This document shows, piece after piece, positions 27,540 to 35,311 of a stretch of 64,000 bases of DNA. The position numbers were made by a program, and so were the translations under genes. Origin of the DNA: Superficieibacter electus (GTDB taxonomy: Bacteria > Pseudomonadota > Gammaproteobacteria > Enterobacterales > Enterobacteriaceae); the NCBI RefSeq assembly GCF_002915575.1, contig NZ_PQGD01000007.1, positions 62,001 to 126,000 of the forward strand. Reading direction: 5' to 3'. Position 1 is the stretch's first letter. Each line of letters begins with the position of its first letter. The notes beneath the pieces were generated by a model that had not been told where the DNA came from, made no database searches, and saw only the letters and a list, made by a program, of their open reading frames with translations.

Positions 27540-27944
27540 TACAATTATTATTAGATGATTACTTTTTATGTTCTGCAATGACACGGAAACGATAACTGAT
27601 TGTTCGAAGTAAGGGCTGGGTTTTCTGTCCTTTTTAGCGACAGGTCATTCAGCATATCAATCTTGTGATGTTGCAGTGTAATATCTATTCGAATTTCTTC
27701 TGACCCCCTCAGCCAGACGGCAGATTGCGGGGTTATCCTATATTGGCATATAGTTAGCAGCAGATGATGATATTTGAACCCTGAATATGTATGATGCCAG
27801 GAAGTAAGGTGTTTATTTTCGAGGTTTAATTAATATATCGCTAAAAAATACCCTGAGTTATATAGGGTTTATTGAATGTAAAATAAATATTCAATAATTT
27901 TATTTGCAGGGTGTAAATATTTCTGTATAGGTGAGGATGTTTTT
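27540..27944. other. AT-rich gene-free region
   Basis: No coding frame of note. At 27872-27894 lies TTGAAT...ATTCAA, an inverted repeat faintly like half of the operator near 38415. A possible short hairpin CTGTC...GACAG lies near 27630. Nothing else is supported. Confidence 0.4.
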
Positions 27945-28544
27945 TTGAAATATTTAAGTTTTATCGTTGTAGTATTCGTATTTATAATTTCAGGTTGCAC
28001 GCACCACGTGCCAAGCCAATACGATGGTGCACAAATCAAATATATGGATGGTGTAGCGACTAAGGCTTCAGTAATTGCCGACTGGGGAGTTCCGAATGTA
28101 TCTTTCCCGGTAGATAAAACGAGTACTGCTTATCAATGGAACTCTGATAATGGTTCATCTTCTGTTGGTGCTTTCGATAGCAGTACTGTTAGCTCTGGTG
28201 CTGCGACGTCGGGAACAGATTGTCTGGGATGCGGTGTAAATACCTTTGGCTTAGGCAGTAGCCAAACTTCTGGAGCGACAGTCCAAAATATTGAAACACA
28301 CACTTGTGCCCTTTCAATCATTGCGGATAACAAAACAGATAAAATAAAAGCGGCACACTTAGTCGGAACTGTTGACGACAAATGCTATGCTCATTTTTAC
28401 AACGCATTAACACTTAACCAAAAATCCGTGAATGCTCACAATGCAGAGGTTAGCCACAATAAAAATGTTGCTACTACAAAAGCAATAATTGGTATTCTGG
28501 CTGTCATTGGCGGTGGTGCAGCAGTCTACAATGCTAACCATTAA
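27945..28544 (+). CDS. Unknown lipoprotein with C-terminal membrane segment
   Basis: 199 residues starting at TTG (27945), chosen because GAGGA lies eight bases before it and the ATG at 27937 is closed by a stop. Lipoprotein signal MKYLSFIVVVFVFIISGC with lipobox ISGC. The middle is rich in Ser, Gly and Thr (SSSVGAFDSSTVSSGAATSG) with a CLGC pair, and the C-terminus has a hydrophobic segment (IIGILAVIGGGAAVY). The segment VIADWGVPNVSF...TAYQW is like the start of SmpA/BamE-type lipoproteins, which is only a loose resemblance. Function unknown. Confidence 0.7.
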   Translation: MKYLSFIVVVFVFIISGCTHHVPSQYDGAQIKYMDGVATKASVIADWGVPNVSFPVDKTSTAYQWNSDNGSSSVGAFDSSTVSSGAATSGTDCLGCGVNTFGLGSSQTSGATVQNIETHTCALSIIADNKTDKIKAAHLVGTVDDKCYAHFYNALTLNQKSVNAHNAEVSHNKNVATTKAIIGILAVIGGGAAVYNANH

Positions 28545-28871
28545 ATAAAAAGGGAGTATGATGCTCCCGCTTAACAGCCTGCTTCACTTACGTCAGATCT
28601 TGCAATGTATCATATACAATATTCGCAATTCTCCTAATATAAAGAGGTATAACGCATCTTTCTGGTTGAAGTGCTGAGATTTATATCACCATTTATTAAC
28701 GTTTTTAACTGGATAGAGCCTAAACAATATTCAAAGCCTCTCAAGCTATAGTTACGTTTTGCGCAAGTGTCATCCCTGACAGTTTCTCCGGCCGGTACAC
28801 GCTTGCGCGCGACCGATGAGGTCATCTCTCGCTGTCGTCTTCCGGCCGGAGCCGGACTACGTCCATTGGCG
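28545..28871. other. Intergenic region with a small hairpin
   Basis: GGGAG-TATGATG-CTCCC (28552-28568) follows the lipoprotein gene and may be its terminator. Two CCGGCCGG palindromes lie near 28788 and 28843. A reverse-strand frame here shows no family likeness and is not called. Confidence 0.45.
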
Positions 28872-29132
28872 CTAGTTCTTTTCTTCGTTAAGGCCTGCCA
28901 GTGTATGCAGGTATGGCACATGTTGCGCAGCAACTTCCGGTGTTTCCATCGCTTTAAGCCAGCTTCTGGCTTCATGGATTTCTACAAGCCGCTCGTCGCT
29001 GGCTTCCATCCTGGCCATGTAACTTAGCTCGTTGATGAGAGAGTAAACGCTAATCTCTTTTTCGCTGAGCGCCAGGCTAAGTGCCGCTTCGCCAATAATG
29101 ACGTGGCCTATCTCGTCTTCTGGAAATAACAC
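28872..29132 (-). CDS. YmgB/AriR-family small protein
   Basis: 86 residues from a GTG at 29132, chosen because a perfect AAAGGAGG lies seven bases before it. Core VIIGEAALSLALSEKEISVYSLINELSYMA follows the AriR family plan (IGE...L....I....I...L). The C-terminus is longer than usual, with AAQHVPYLHTLAGLNEEKN. AriR-family proteins are small helical dimers that act as connectors to the Rcs phosphorelay and affect biofilm and acid resistance in E. coli. Specific role unknown. It converges with no partner and is separate from the ycgZ operon. Confidence 0.65.
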   Translation of the reverse strand: MLFPEDEIGHVIIGEAALSLALSEKEISVYSLINELSYMARMEASDERLVEIHEARSWLKAMETPEVAAQHVPYLHTLAGLNEEKN

Positions 29133-29360
29133 TATAAAACCTCCTTTGGCACGAGTTAATGACAACCTCATTACACACTGTAGACCCTTACAGCCTTCAT
29201 CACGCAAAATTAAGGCCAGTGAAGCTAATTAAAAGGATATTCAGATAAATCGCCACAGAAATGGAAGTGAGGCCAGGCCAGAAAACAAGTTTCTGTAAGA
29301 GGTATCGTTCAGGGGGAAACAGGTGTTATACTGTACATATATCCAACAGTTGGAGGGGCT

Positions 29361-29564
29361 TTGAAAAAAGATGACACCAGAAGTAACGTTGATTTTAGTG
29401 AGCTCATCGGGCACGTTGTTGTTGACCTGCTAGCGCCAGCCAGGATCATCACTATCCATGACATTATCGATTCACTGCACAGCGTAATGGAGCTTACAGA
29501 AAACAACACCACGCGCCAGAACTGCAAAATATTGATTGAGATGCTTGCGCGTAAAATGCACTGA
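29361..29564 (+). CDS. YmgB/AriR-family small protein
   Basis: 67 residues starting at TTG (29361) with GGAGGGG upstream. Core ELIGHVVVDLLAPARIITIHDIIDSLHSVMEL matches the pattern of the YmgA-like gene at 29991 (VIGEIAMDLLYETRSITAD). It runs opposite to the ycgZ operon. A likely promoter with TATACT lies at about 29326, next to a CTGTACA (29331-29337). Confidence 0.65.
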   Translation: MKKDDTRSNVDFSELIGHVVVDLLAPARIITIHDIIDSLHSVMELTENNTTRQNCKILIEMLARKMH

Positions 29565-29654
29565 TAAACGGTCACCACAGGGTTTTTTGCTAAGAATGAA
29601 ACAACAACTCGTATTGAGCAGAGGCGCTTCCCGCTGGATCAGACTCTGCTCAAC

Positions 29655-29945
29655 TCAATGTGCCTGTCTGGCGCTGGCTGAACGAGGGCAGAAGTAGTCT
29701 TCATCTTCTGTTTTACGACCTACCACAATTTCAAGGCAATTGCGTAGAATATCAAGCTGTACAACATCGGAGGATTGTTCAAGCTCACCGATTAAGCAAA
29801 GAATAATCGCTTTGTTGGATAAGGTAATATTGCCTGCAATTAGCTTTTTTATGATGCTATCAAGAACACGCTGTTCGGCGGCGTACATATCCCCGGTATC
29901 GAGAAAGTACGCATGAAGGGCAGGATTATTTATTGTCTGACGCAT
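29655..29945 (-). CDS. ariR: AriR (YmgB), biofilm/acid-resistance connector protein
   Basis: 96 residues from the ATG at 29945, with AGGAAG seven bases before it. Close to E. coli AriR in plan: INNPALHAYFLDTGDMYAAEQ, NITLSNKAIILCLIGELEQSSDVVQLDILRNCLEIVV. The tail (YFCPRSASARQAH) is longer than in E. coli. Third gene after ycgZ and the YmgA-like gene, as in the blue-light/low-temperature ycgZ-ymgA-ariR operon controlled by BluR in E. coli. BluR is not in this window. Confidence 0.8.
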   Translation of the reverse strand: MRQTINNPALHAYFLDTGDMYAAEQRVLDSIIKKLIAGNITLSNKAIILCLIGELEQSSDVVQLDILRNCLEIVVGRKTEDEDYFCPRSASARQAH

Positions 29946-29990
29946 ATTCTTTTCTTCCTGTAATAAATTCACTGGCGGATAGGGGCTGGT

Positions 29991-30206
29991 TTAATTGACG
30001 TCATCTGTGGGCATTAACTTTGCCCGGACCTGAGAAATAGCGCTACCAACGGTCTGGATATGGGTGTCATCACGGCCTTCTTTTAAAGCCGTTTCCAGCT
30101 TATGCAGCACGGCGTCTGCTGTGATGGACCTGGTTTCATACAGTAAGTCCATCGCAATCTCCCCGATAACGACAAGGGATGAATTCTGCGTTTTACTCTC
30201 GTTCAT
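29991..30206 (-). CDS. ymgA: YmgA-like AriR-family protein
   Basis: 71 residues. Core SLVVIGEIAMDLLYETRSITADAVLHKLETALKEG is the AriR-family helix pair. It lies between ycgZ and ariR on the same strand, the position of ymgA in E. coli; the name rests on position plus family, not on close identity. Spacing of 64 bp to ycgZ and 45 bp to ariR fits an operon. Confidence 0.7.
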   Translation of the reverse strand: MNESKTQNSSLVVIGEIAMDLLYETRSITADAVLHKLETALKEGRDDTHIQTVGSAISQVRAKLMPTDDVN

Positions 30207-30270
30207 TGCATCTCTTCAGAATTATGCTCACCCTGCTGGCTAAATTCCGCTTCCCTGTCCGAACCTTGTT

Positions 30271-30510
30271 TTAGTTGCGAAAAAGTAAACCTATTAATTC
30301 CTGATAATGCTGCTCTTCTTCGCGGGTTGCCGCTTGTTCCAGACGCGCCAGTAGTTTGAGACAAATTGCTTTACGATTGAGCGTCCGGCCAGAGCATAAA
30401 ACGTCTACGACGATAGCGCCGAGCGTCTGCTGCTGGGAAGGCAGCGCTGCGTGTGTAAACAAGGCGGTAAGATGGCTTGATGTCACTTGCGGCGGCGTAA
30501 TCTGTTGCAT
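30271..30510 (-). CDS. ycgZ: YcgZ, Rcs-connector-type small protein
   Basis: 79 residues from the ATG at 30510 (AAGG six bases ahead); the frame extends upstream but without a site. The C-terminal half is very like E. coli YcgZ: LPSQQQTLGAIVVDVLCSGRTLNRKAICLKLLARLE, then EEEQHYQELIGLLF. First gene of the ycgZ-ymgA-ariR operon, with TTGTACA motifs in its upstream region. Confidence 0.85.
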   Translation of the reverse strand: MQQITPPQVTSSHLTALFTHAALPSQQQTLGAIVVDVLCSGRTLNRKAICLKLLARLEQAATREEEQHYQELIGLLFRN

Positions 30511-30575
30511 AGGATGCCTTATTGTCTGTTTACTGTACTTACGGTGTAAAGCAAAGTTATACAATAAATCTTTCC

Positions 30576-30695
30576 TTGTACAGGTTTTTATGGGTAAAAA
30601 TTTCCAAATGGCGTCTGTTTTTTTAAAAAACATTACAATACAGTAAGTTAACAGATTGTACAGTTTGTGTGATACGGCATTGGCAAAATTGTACA
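30576..30695. promoter_or_regulatory. Three TTGTACA motifs upstream of ycgZ
   Basis: TTGTACA at 30576-30582 (within the palindrome CCTTGTACAGG), 30656-30662 and 30689-30695 (in AAATTGTACAAA). The MerR-type regulators MlrA and BluR recognise TGTACA-centred sites, so these could be the operators of the ycgZ operon. Confidence 0.5.
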
Positions 30696-30791
30696 AAGGG
30701 AGTGATGGTAGTGGATAGCTGATACTGGCGTTGTGTTAAAAACATCTGTCAGGCGGGTTATCACTGAAAGCGGAGATGAGAGGAAAGTTGC

Positions 30792-30827
30792 AAAAAACTG
30801 CCCGCATCACCAATACTGCGCGGGCAG
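30792..30827 (-). terminator. Rho-independent terminator after the 297-residue lipoprotein gene
   Basis: On the reverse strand CTGCCCGC / GCGGGCAG (8-bp stem, 14-base loop) is followed by TTTTTT. It lies 16 bp after the stop of the gene at 30844. Confidence 0.85.
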
Positions 30828-30843
30828 GGAGCGTTAACAGGGA

Positions 30844-31737
30844 TTATTTCGGCAGTATACCGTAGCCTGCAAAATTACCGGTTTGTTCAACAAACGCATT
30901 ATAATATTTATTATCTTCAACTGAATTTTTTGCTGCTACCTTCACGTCCGCTGAGACCAGATCGCTGGTCGCCTGGAAGAGTGCCTTTCTGACATCTTCA
31001 TGAACATCAGGGTCGGTAGAGTCGTTGATTTGTTTCAGCAGTGCCACTATTTTTTCTGCCTGTTTCTGCGTTTCAGCATCCTTAAATTTTGGCTCCGGAA
31101 TCCGATAATCAAAGGCGGTATTGACAGAATCTTCCGTGCTGCCATTCTCTGCGGAGGGTGGCAGTTTTTGGTCGTATTCTTTCTCGAAATAGGTCAGCAG
31201 TTCCGTCTTATCAAAACATTTATTAAAAATATTACCTTCGGTATTCTTATCAAGCGTAGTGACGTTATCCGGGAAGGGTTCACCTAACTGATATTTGCAG
31301 GCAAAAAAATTGTGGTCAATGATCGCGGCATTGGCACTGAGGAGCGGCATTTTGAGATTATGGCCGTTGATCGTGACCGCGTATTCTGCGGGTCTGAAAC
31401 GCTTTTCATGTCCTTTCACTGCGTAGACTTCAGAGAGCATATAGTACATCTGGCGCTCAGGGTTAATAATCCCGCCGGTGTTATTTTCAAACACCATAAA
31501 CTGATTTTTTTCACCCTTTGCGTTCACCATCGTGTGCATACCCGGTGACAGGCTCAGTTGTCCGGTTGCACCAGGTTCCACCGTGTAATCCTTATCATCA
31601 ACCTTAAAGGCGATGGCGGTAGTGGTAGGATTACTGTAATGAAATTCCCCTTTGGTACTGGTAGGATCTAAACTATCACACGCCGTAAGGGCGAGAATAA
31701 TTGCGCCTGATAACCCTGCTTTTACTGCCAATTTCAT
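30844..31737 (-). CDS. Unknown lipoprotein
   Basis: 297 residues from the ATG at 31737 (AAGGA eight bases before); the ATG at 31746 touches that site and is unlikely. Lipoprotein signal MKLAVKAGLSGAIILALTAC with lipobox LTAC. The mature part begins with a beta-rich segment (GEFHYSNPTTTAIAFKVDDKDYTVEPG, SLSPGMHTMVNAKGEKNQFMVFENN) and ends in an alpha-helical part. I recognise no named family with certainty. Flanked by its own terminator. Confidence 0.75.
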   Translation of the reverse strand: MKLAVKAGLSGAIILALTACDSLDPTSTKGEFHYSNPTTTAIAFKVDDKDYTVEPGATGQLSLSPGMHTMVNAKGEKNQFMVFENNTGGIINPERQMYYMLSEVYAVKGHEKRFRPAEYAVTINGHNLKMPLLSANAAIIDHNFFACKYQLGEPFPDNVTTLDKNTEGNIFNKCFDKTELLTYFEKEYDQKLPPSAENGSTEDSVNTAFDYRIPEPKFKDAETQKQAEKIVALLKQINDSTDPDVHEDVRKALFQATSDLVSADVKVAAKNSVEDNKYYNAFVEQTGNFAGYGILPK

Positions 31738-32012
31738 CAATGTCATCCTTTTATGCGATGTCTTATTCGAACAACTCATCATAATGACTGGTGAGCGAAA
31801 TGCTATGTTTTTACTAAAAAAATACGTCGGTCAGTGTGTCCTGGCGCCTTACTCTGGCGCTCAACCGATAAGTTGTAAAATGCTATTGATGCTGGCGCGT
31901 TTTTTAACAGGGAGAGGACTTCTCATCACCTCTTTGAATTCTGACTACAGGTTGGTTGATGAAGGCATTCAGTTAACAGTAGTGCGCCTGAGGCGTTACC
32001 ACATTTAATGGT

Positions 32013-32300
32013 TTAAATATTATAACTGGACAGTAAGCGAAGGATATCATTGTTATCTGAATATTTTTTCTTTAAAAGTGGTAACGATTTCTCTGCCTGA
32101 GGGCAGTATTCATTGAGGCCTTTTTCAATGTCTTTTTTGTTCTCCTCTGGCAACGTCGGGTCCCATTCCCCGGCGAAATGCTGGCACATCTCGGCGTTAT
32201 CTATAAAGCGTTGTACCTCCCCGGGCAAAGGCGTATCGCCCCATGCGCTCAGGCTAATACAGCCGAATAAAGACAGGCAAAACAGATAGCGATTGACCAT
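32013..32300 (-). CDS. Unknown small exported protein
   Basis: 95 residues with a signal peptide (MVNRYLFCLSLFGCISLSAWG). The mature part is short and charged, with two cysteines (EMCQHF, EYCPQA) that may pair, and contains FAGEWDPTLPEENKKDIEKGL. The start site has a weak ribosome site. It resembles small periplasmic proteins near toxin loci, but function is unknown. Confidence 0.6.
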   Translation of the reverse strand: MVNRYLFCLSLFGCISLSAWGDTPLPGEVQRFIDNAEMCQHFAGEWDPTLPEENKKDIEKGLNEYCPQAEKSLPLLKKKYSDNNDILRLLSSYNI

Positions 32301-32370
32301 ATTTTTCCAGACTCGATTACTTTTACCGGTGAAAACACGCGATACCGCCTTTTCGCCCGAACCACATACT

Positions 32371-33711
32371 TTAAAACAATGCCTTTGTCGTCCAGACTCG
32401 GCTGCGCCAGCGGCGGTACATTAGCATCGCGCGTATGCCCTCATCAATAATATAAGCCAGCCATACGCCGACAAGTCCGAGACCGAACGAAATACCTAAC
32501 ATATAGGAGAAAGGCAGGCTGACAATCCACATGACAATAATGCCGCAAATAAAAGGAAAACGGACGTCGCCGGTTGAGTTGAGGCTGCTGATAACGATGA
32601 TATTCGTGGCGCGGCCCATTTCCAGTAGTATTGCGAGCAGGAAGAGCTGTTTTGTCATCGCAATTATGGTGTGATTAGGGGTGAATAACTGCATGATCGG
32701 TTGCGCGAAAAGATAAATCACTATGCTTATCAGGCAGGCAATTGCCAGGCCTATTTTCCAGCTTCTGATGCCCTGACGATAAGCGCGGTCAAGTTCACCT
32801 GCCCCCGTTGCCCGTCCGATGATAATCTGTGAGGCCTGGCCGATGGCGATAGCGAACATGGCGACAAACTGGCTGATGCTCGATGCATAGACTTTGGTCG
32901 TCAGCGCTTCTGTGCCCAGATAAGCAATGATGGCCGTTACGACCAGTTGCGATCCCGCATAAGAAAGGTTTTCGCCCGCAGAGGGTAAACCATAGCGTAA
33001 TATCGACCCGAGCATTTTCTTCGAGCAGTGCTTCAATTTTTGCCAGCGGAAGCGGTAGCCGATGTATTTTTTTATCATCCAGACCGTGATGACCATCCCA
33101 ACGATATTGGCAAAACTGGTTGCAATGCCGACCCCGGTGACGCCTGAATTAAGGTCGCTGAGAGGACCGTATAAAAATAAGTAGTTAAAAATAACGTTTA
33201 TCACGCCAACCGTGATCGGCACTATCATCGCCTGACGCACGTAGCCATGGGTGCGAAGGATGGGTAACAGAGAAGAATAAATGGCGATAATCACCGAGCT
33301 GCCGCCAATTATTTTAATAAACGGCGAGCCAACGGTGACCAGTTGTTCGCTCAATCCGAGCAGCCGCAGGAAGGTATCGCCAAGAAGAATAAAAATCGCG
33401 CTCATTGCGATGCCGATGATAAACGCCACCACCAGCCCGTTGGTGATTACTTTTTTAACCAGATGCTTTTTCTTCGCACCGAGCAACTGGGCGATAACAA
33501 TTTGTACGCCGACGGTTAAAAAGCCATAAAAAATTACGGAGAGTGTCAGTATTTGGCTTGCCACCCCGGTTGCCGCCACGGCCTCATCTGAGTAATGCCC
33601 AAGCATAAATACGCTGACATAGTTCATCAGCAGACGCAGCAATTGTTCGATAAAAATGGGCCATGCAAGCGTGTATAACCCGAGTTGTAATGGCGTAATT
33701 GTTCCTGACAT
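32371..33711 (-). CDS. MATE-family multidrug/cation antiporter
   Basis: 446 residues and about 12 hydrophobic segments, the size of NorM/DinF-type carriers. Motifs: LGLYTLAWPIFIEQLLRLLMNYVSVFMLGHYSDEAVAATG at the start, GLTG-like VGVQIVIAQLLGAKKK, and in the second half GIGQASQ-like AIAIGQASQIIIGRATGAGE, a duplicated repeat of the first. It likely exports organic cations or drugs by Na+ or H+ antiport. AAGGAGAG precedes the ATG. The small protein gene upstream (33727) ends only 15 bp before it, so the two may be one transcript. Confidence 0.88.
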   Translation of the reverse strand: MSGTITPLQLGLYTLAWPIFIEQLLRLLMNYVSVFMLGHYSDEAVAATGVASQILTLSVIFYGFLTVGVQIVIAQLLGAKKKHLVKKVITNGLVVAFIIGIAMSAIFILLGDTFLRLLGLSEQLVTVGSPFIKIIGGSSVIIAIYSSLLPILRTHGYVRQAMIVPITVGVINVIFNYLFLYGPLSDLNSGVTGVGIATSFANIVGMVITVWMIKKYIGYRFRWQKLKHCSKKMLGSILRYGLPSAGENLSYAGSQLVVTAIIAYLGTEALTTKVYASSISQFVAMFAIAIGQASQIIIGRATGAGELDRAYRQGIRSWKIGLAIACLISIVIYLFAQPIMQLFTPNHTIIAMTKQLFLLAILLEMGRATNIIVISSLNSTGDVRFPFICGIIVMWIVSLPFSYMLGISFGLGLVGVWLAYIIDEGIRAMLMYRRWRSRVWTTKALF

Positions 33712-33726
33712 AACTCTCCTTGTTAC

Positions 33727-34113
33727 TTATTTTTTACAAACTTTATCCCATGTCGATTTCCGCATCGCTACCGAAATCGCATCTTTACCTTCAGGAATAA
33801 ACTGAGAGGAACGCCGTAGCTGACGGTGATTACCGGTATCGCTGTAGGTCAGATAAACGATAAATCTCTGCCTGGCATTTTGCGTTAACGCCATCCCACA
33901 AACAATACTGTCGACTTTTACATCGGTTCTTTCGCGTTCGATATAGATAATATCGCTATAGGTGACCGGGTGAGGGGAAGCAAGTTCTTTTTCAATGGCT
34001 TCTTTGGCGTAATTTACCATTGCGGATTCTGAGGGGGCGCGCATATAAATTTTATAACCTATAAACGCACAAATTATAATTGCTGTGAATAATATCAACT
34101 TCCGGTGTTTCAT
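33727..34113 (-). CDS. Unknown single-pass membrane protein
   Basis: 128 residues with an N-terminal membrane anchor (LILFTAIIICAFIGYKIYM, residues 5-24), the rest probably periplasmic. Features: YAKEAIEKELASPHPVTYSDIIYIE and RQRFIVYLTYSDTGNHRQL, with two cysteines (SIVCGMA, DKVCKK). Family not recognised. It sits 15 bp before the MATE gene on the same strand. Confidence 0.6.
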   Translation of the reverse strand: MKHRKLILFTAIIICAFIGYKIYMRAPSESAMVNYAKEAIEKELASPHPVTYSDIIYIERERTDVKVDSIVCGMALTQNARQRFIVYLTYSDTGNHRQLRRSSQFIPEGKDAISVAMRKSTWDKVCKK

Positions 34114-34221
34114 TATCAGCGTCCTGCTAAATGTTCAGATGCCAATAATAATCCTGCTGGTCATTATTCTCCATAATTTAATCATTGCGGCAGGCGGAGA
34201 TCTTTCCGCCTGCCGTGTGGA

Positions 34222-35310
34222 TTACTTGCCTTCAATCACCGCCTTTTGCGCAACCACCGCCGCCTTCTGCTGCATCCGGTTTTGCATCTGGTCGATAATG
34301 ACCGCGACAATAATCACAATCCCTTTAATCACCATCTGCCAGAACTCGCTGACGCCCATCATTACCAGTCCGTCGGCGAGAAAGCCGATAACAAACGCGC
34401 CAATCAGCGTGCCGAGAATGGTGCCGCGTCCGCCTGCCAGTGACGTACCGCCCAGCACCACGGCAGCAATCGCGTTCATCTCAAACGCCGTCCCGTTGGC
34501 CGGGTGGCTGGCGAGCAACTGCGCGGAAACCACGATCCCGGCGATGGCCGCACACAGCCCGGAGAGCATATACACCAGCACTTTAATCTGTTTCACCCGC
34601 ACGCCGGACAGTTCTGCCGCCCGTTCGTTATCGCCAATGGCATAGACATGGCGGCCAAACGGCAGACGACGCGCGATGTAAGCGATAATCAGCGCCAGTA
34701 CGATCATCATCCAGATAGCCCATGGAATGCCCAGCAGCGAACCTGCGCCAATCTCATCAAAGCCGGTATTACCCAGTTGTGGATTACCCGACAGGCCGGG
34801 GAAGGTCTGACCATCTGAGGTGAGCATCGCCGCCCCGCGCAGGACGTACATCGTACCGAGGGTACAGATAAACGGCGCGACGTTATAGCGGGTGATGATC
34901 CAGCCGTTAACCCCGCCGATAAGCGCGCCAATGAGCAGGACAATCGGCACAATCACCCAGACGCTGGGGAAGATAGCGATGCCGAACATCGGCAGCACAA
35001 TGCCTTTGGTGATAAGCCATCCGGCAATCATCCCGCATAGGCCAAGCGTGGCACCAATCGACAGGTCGATCCCGGCGGTGATAATGACAAAGGTGATCCC
35101 CAGCGCCAGGAAGGCGTTAATGGCGATATGCTTAATCATAATCACCATACTGCCTGCCGACAGAAAACCCGGCACGGTCATGGTGAAGAAGCCGACGATC
35201 AGAAACAGCGCAATAAAAGTGCGCAGTTTCAGCAGCATAAGAAGGATGTTTTCCCGCGACAGCGATGTTCCGCTACCCGGCACTGCTGCGACAGATTGTG
35301 TTGTTTTCAT
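34222..35310 (-). CDS. Sugar ABC transporter permease (RbsC-type)
   Basis: 362 residues from the ATG at 35310 (AGGGG eight bases ahead); the frame extends to 35328. RbsC-family features: about 9-10 membrane segments, HIAINAFLALGITFVIITAGIDLSIGATLGL, FICTLGTMYVLRGAAML and EMNAIAAVVLGGTSLAGGRGTILGTLIGA, the ATPase-contact loop. Third gene of a four-gene operon (binding protein, DUF2291 lipoprotein, ATPase, permease). Its substrate is probably a pentose of the same route as the 20.9-25.7 kb operon. Confidence 0.88.
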   Translation of the reverse strand: MKTTQSVAAVPGSGTSLSRENILLMLLKLRTFIALFLIVGFFTMTVPGFLSAGSMVIMIKHIAINAFLALGITFVIITAGIDLSIGATLGLCGMIAGWLITKGIVLPMFGIAIFPSVWVIVPIVLLIGALIGGVNGWIITRYNVAPFICTLGTMYVLRGAAMLTSDGQTFPGLSGNPQLGNTGFDEIGAGSLLGIPWAIWMMIVLALIIAYIARRLPFGRHVYAIGDNERAAELSGVRVKQIKVLVYMLSGLCAAIAGIVVSAQLLASHPANGTAFEMNAIAAVVLGGTSLAGGRGTILGTLIGAFVIGFLADGLVMMGVSEFWQMVIKGIVIIVAVIIDQMQNRMQQKAAVVAQKAVIEGK

Positions 35311-35311
35311 C

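Noticed and set aside
28634-28975. 113-codon frame on the - strand
   Set aside because: Overlaps the AriR-family gene in another frame, lacks a ribosome site, and has a basic, patternless sequence.
31652-32008. 118-codon frame on the + strand
   Set aside because: Mostly antisense to the lipoprotein start and promoter region; no features of a real protein.
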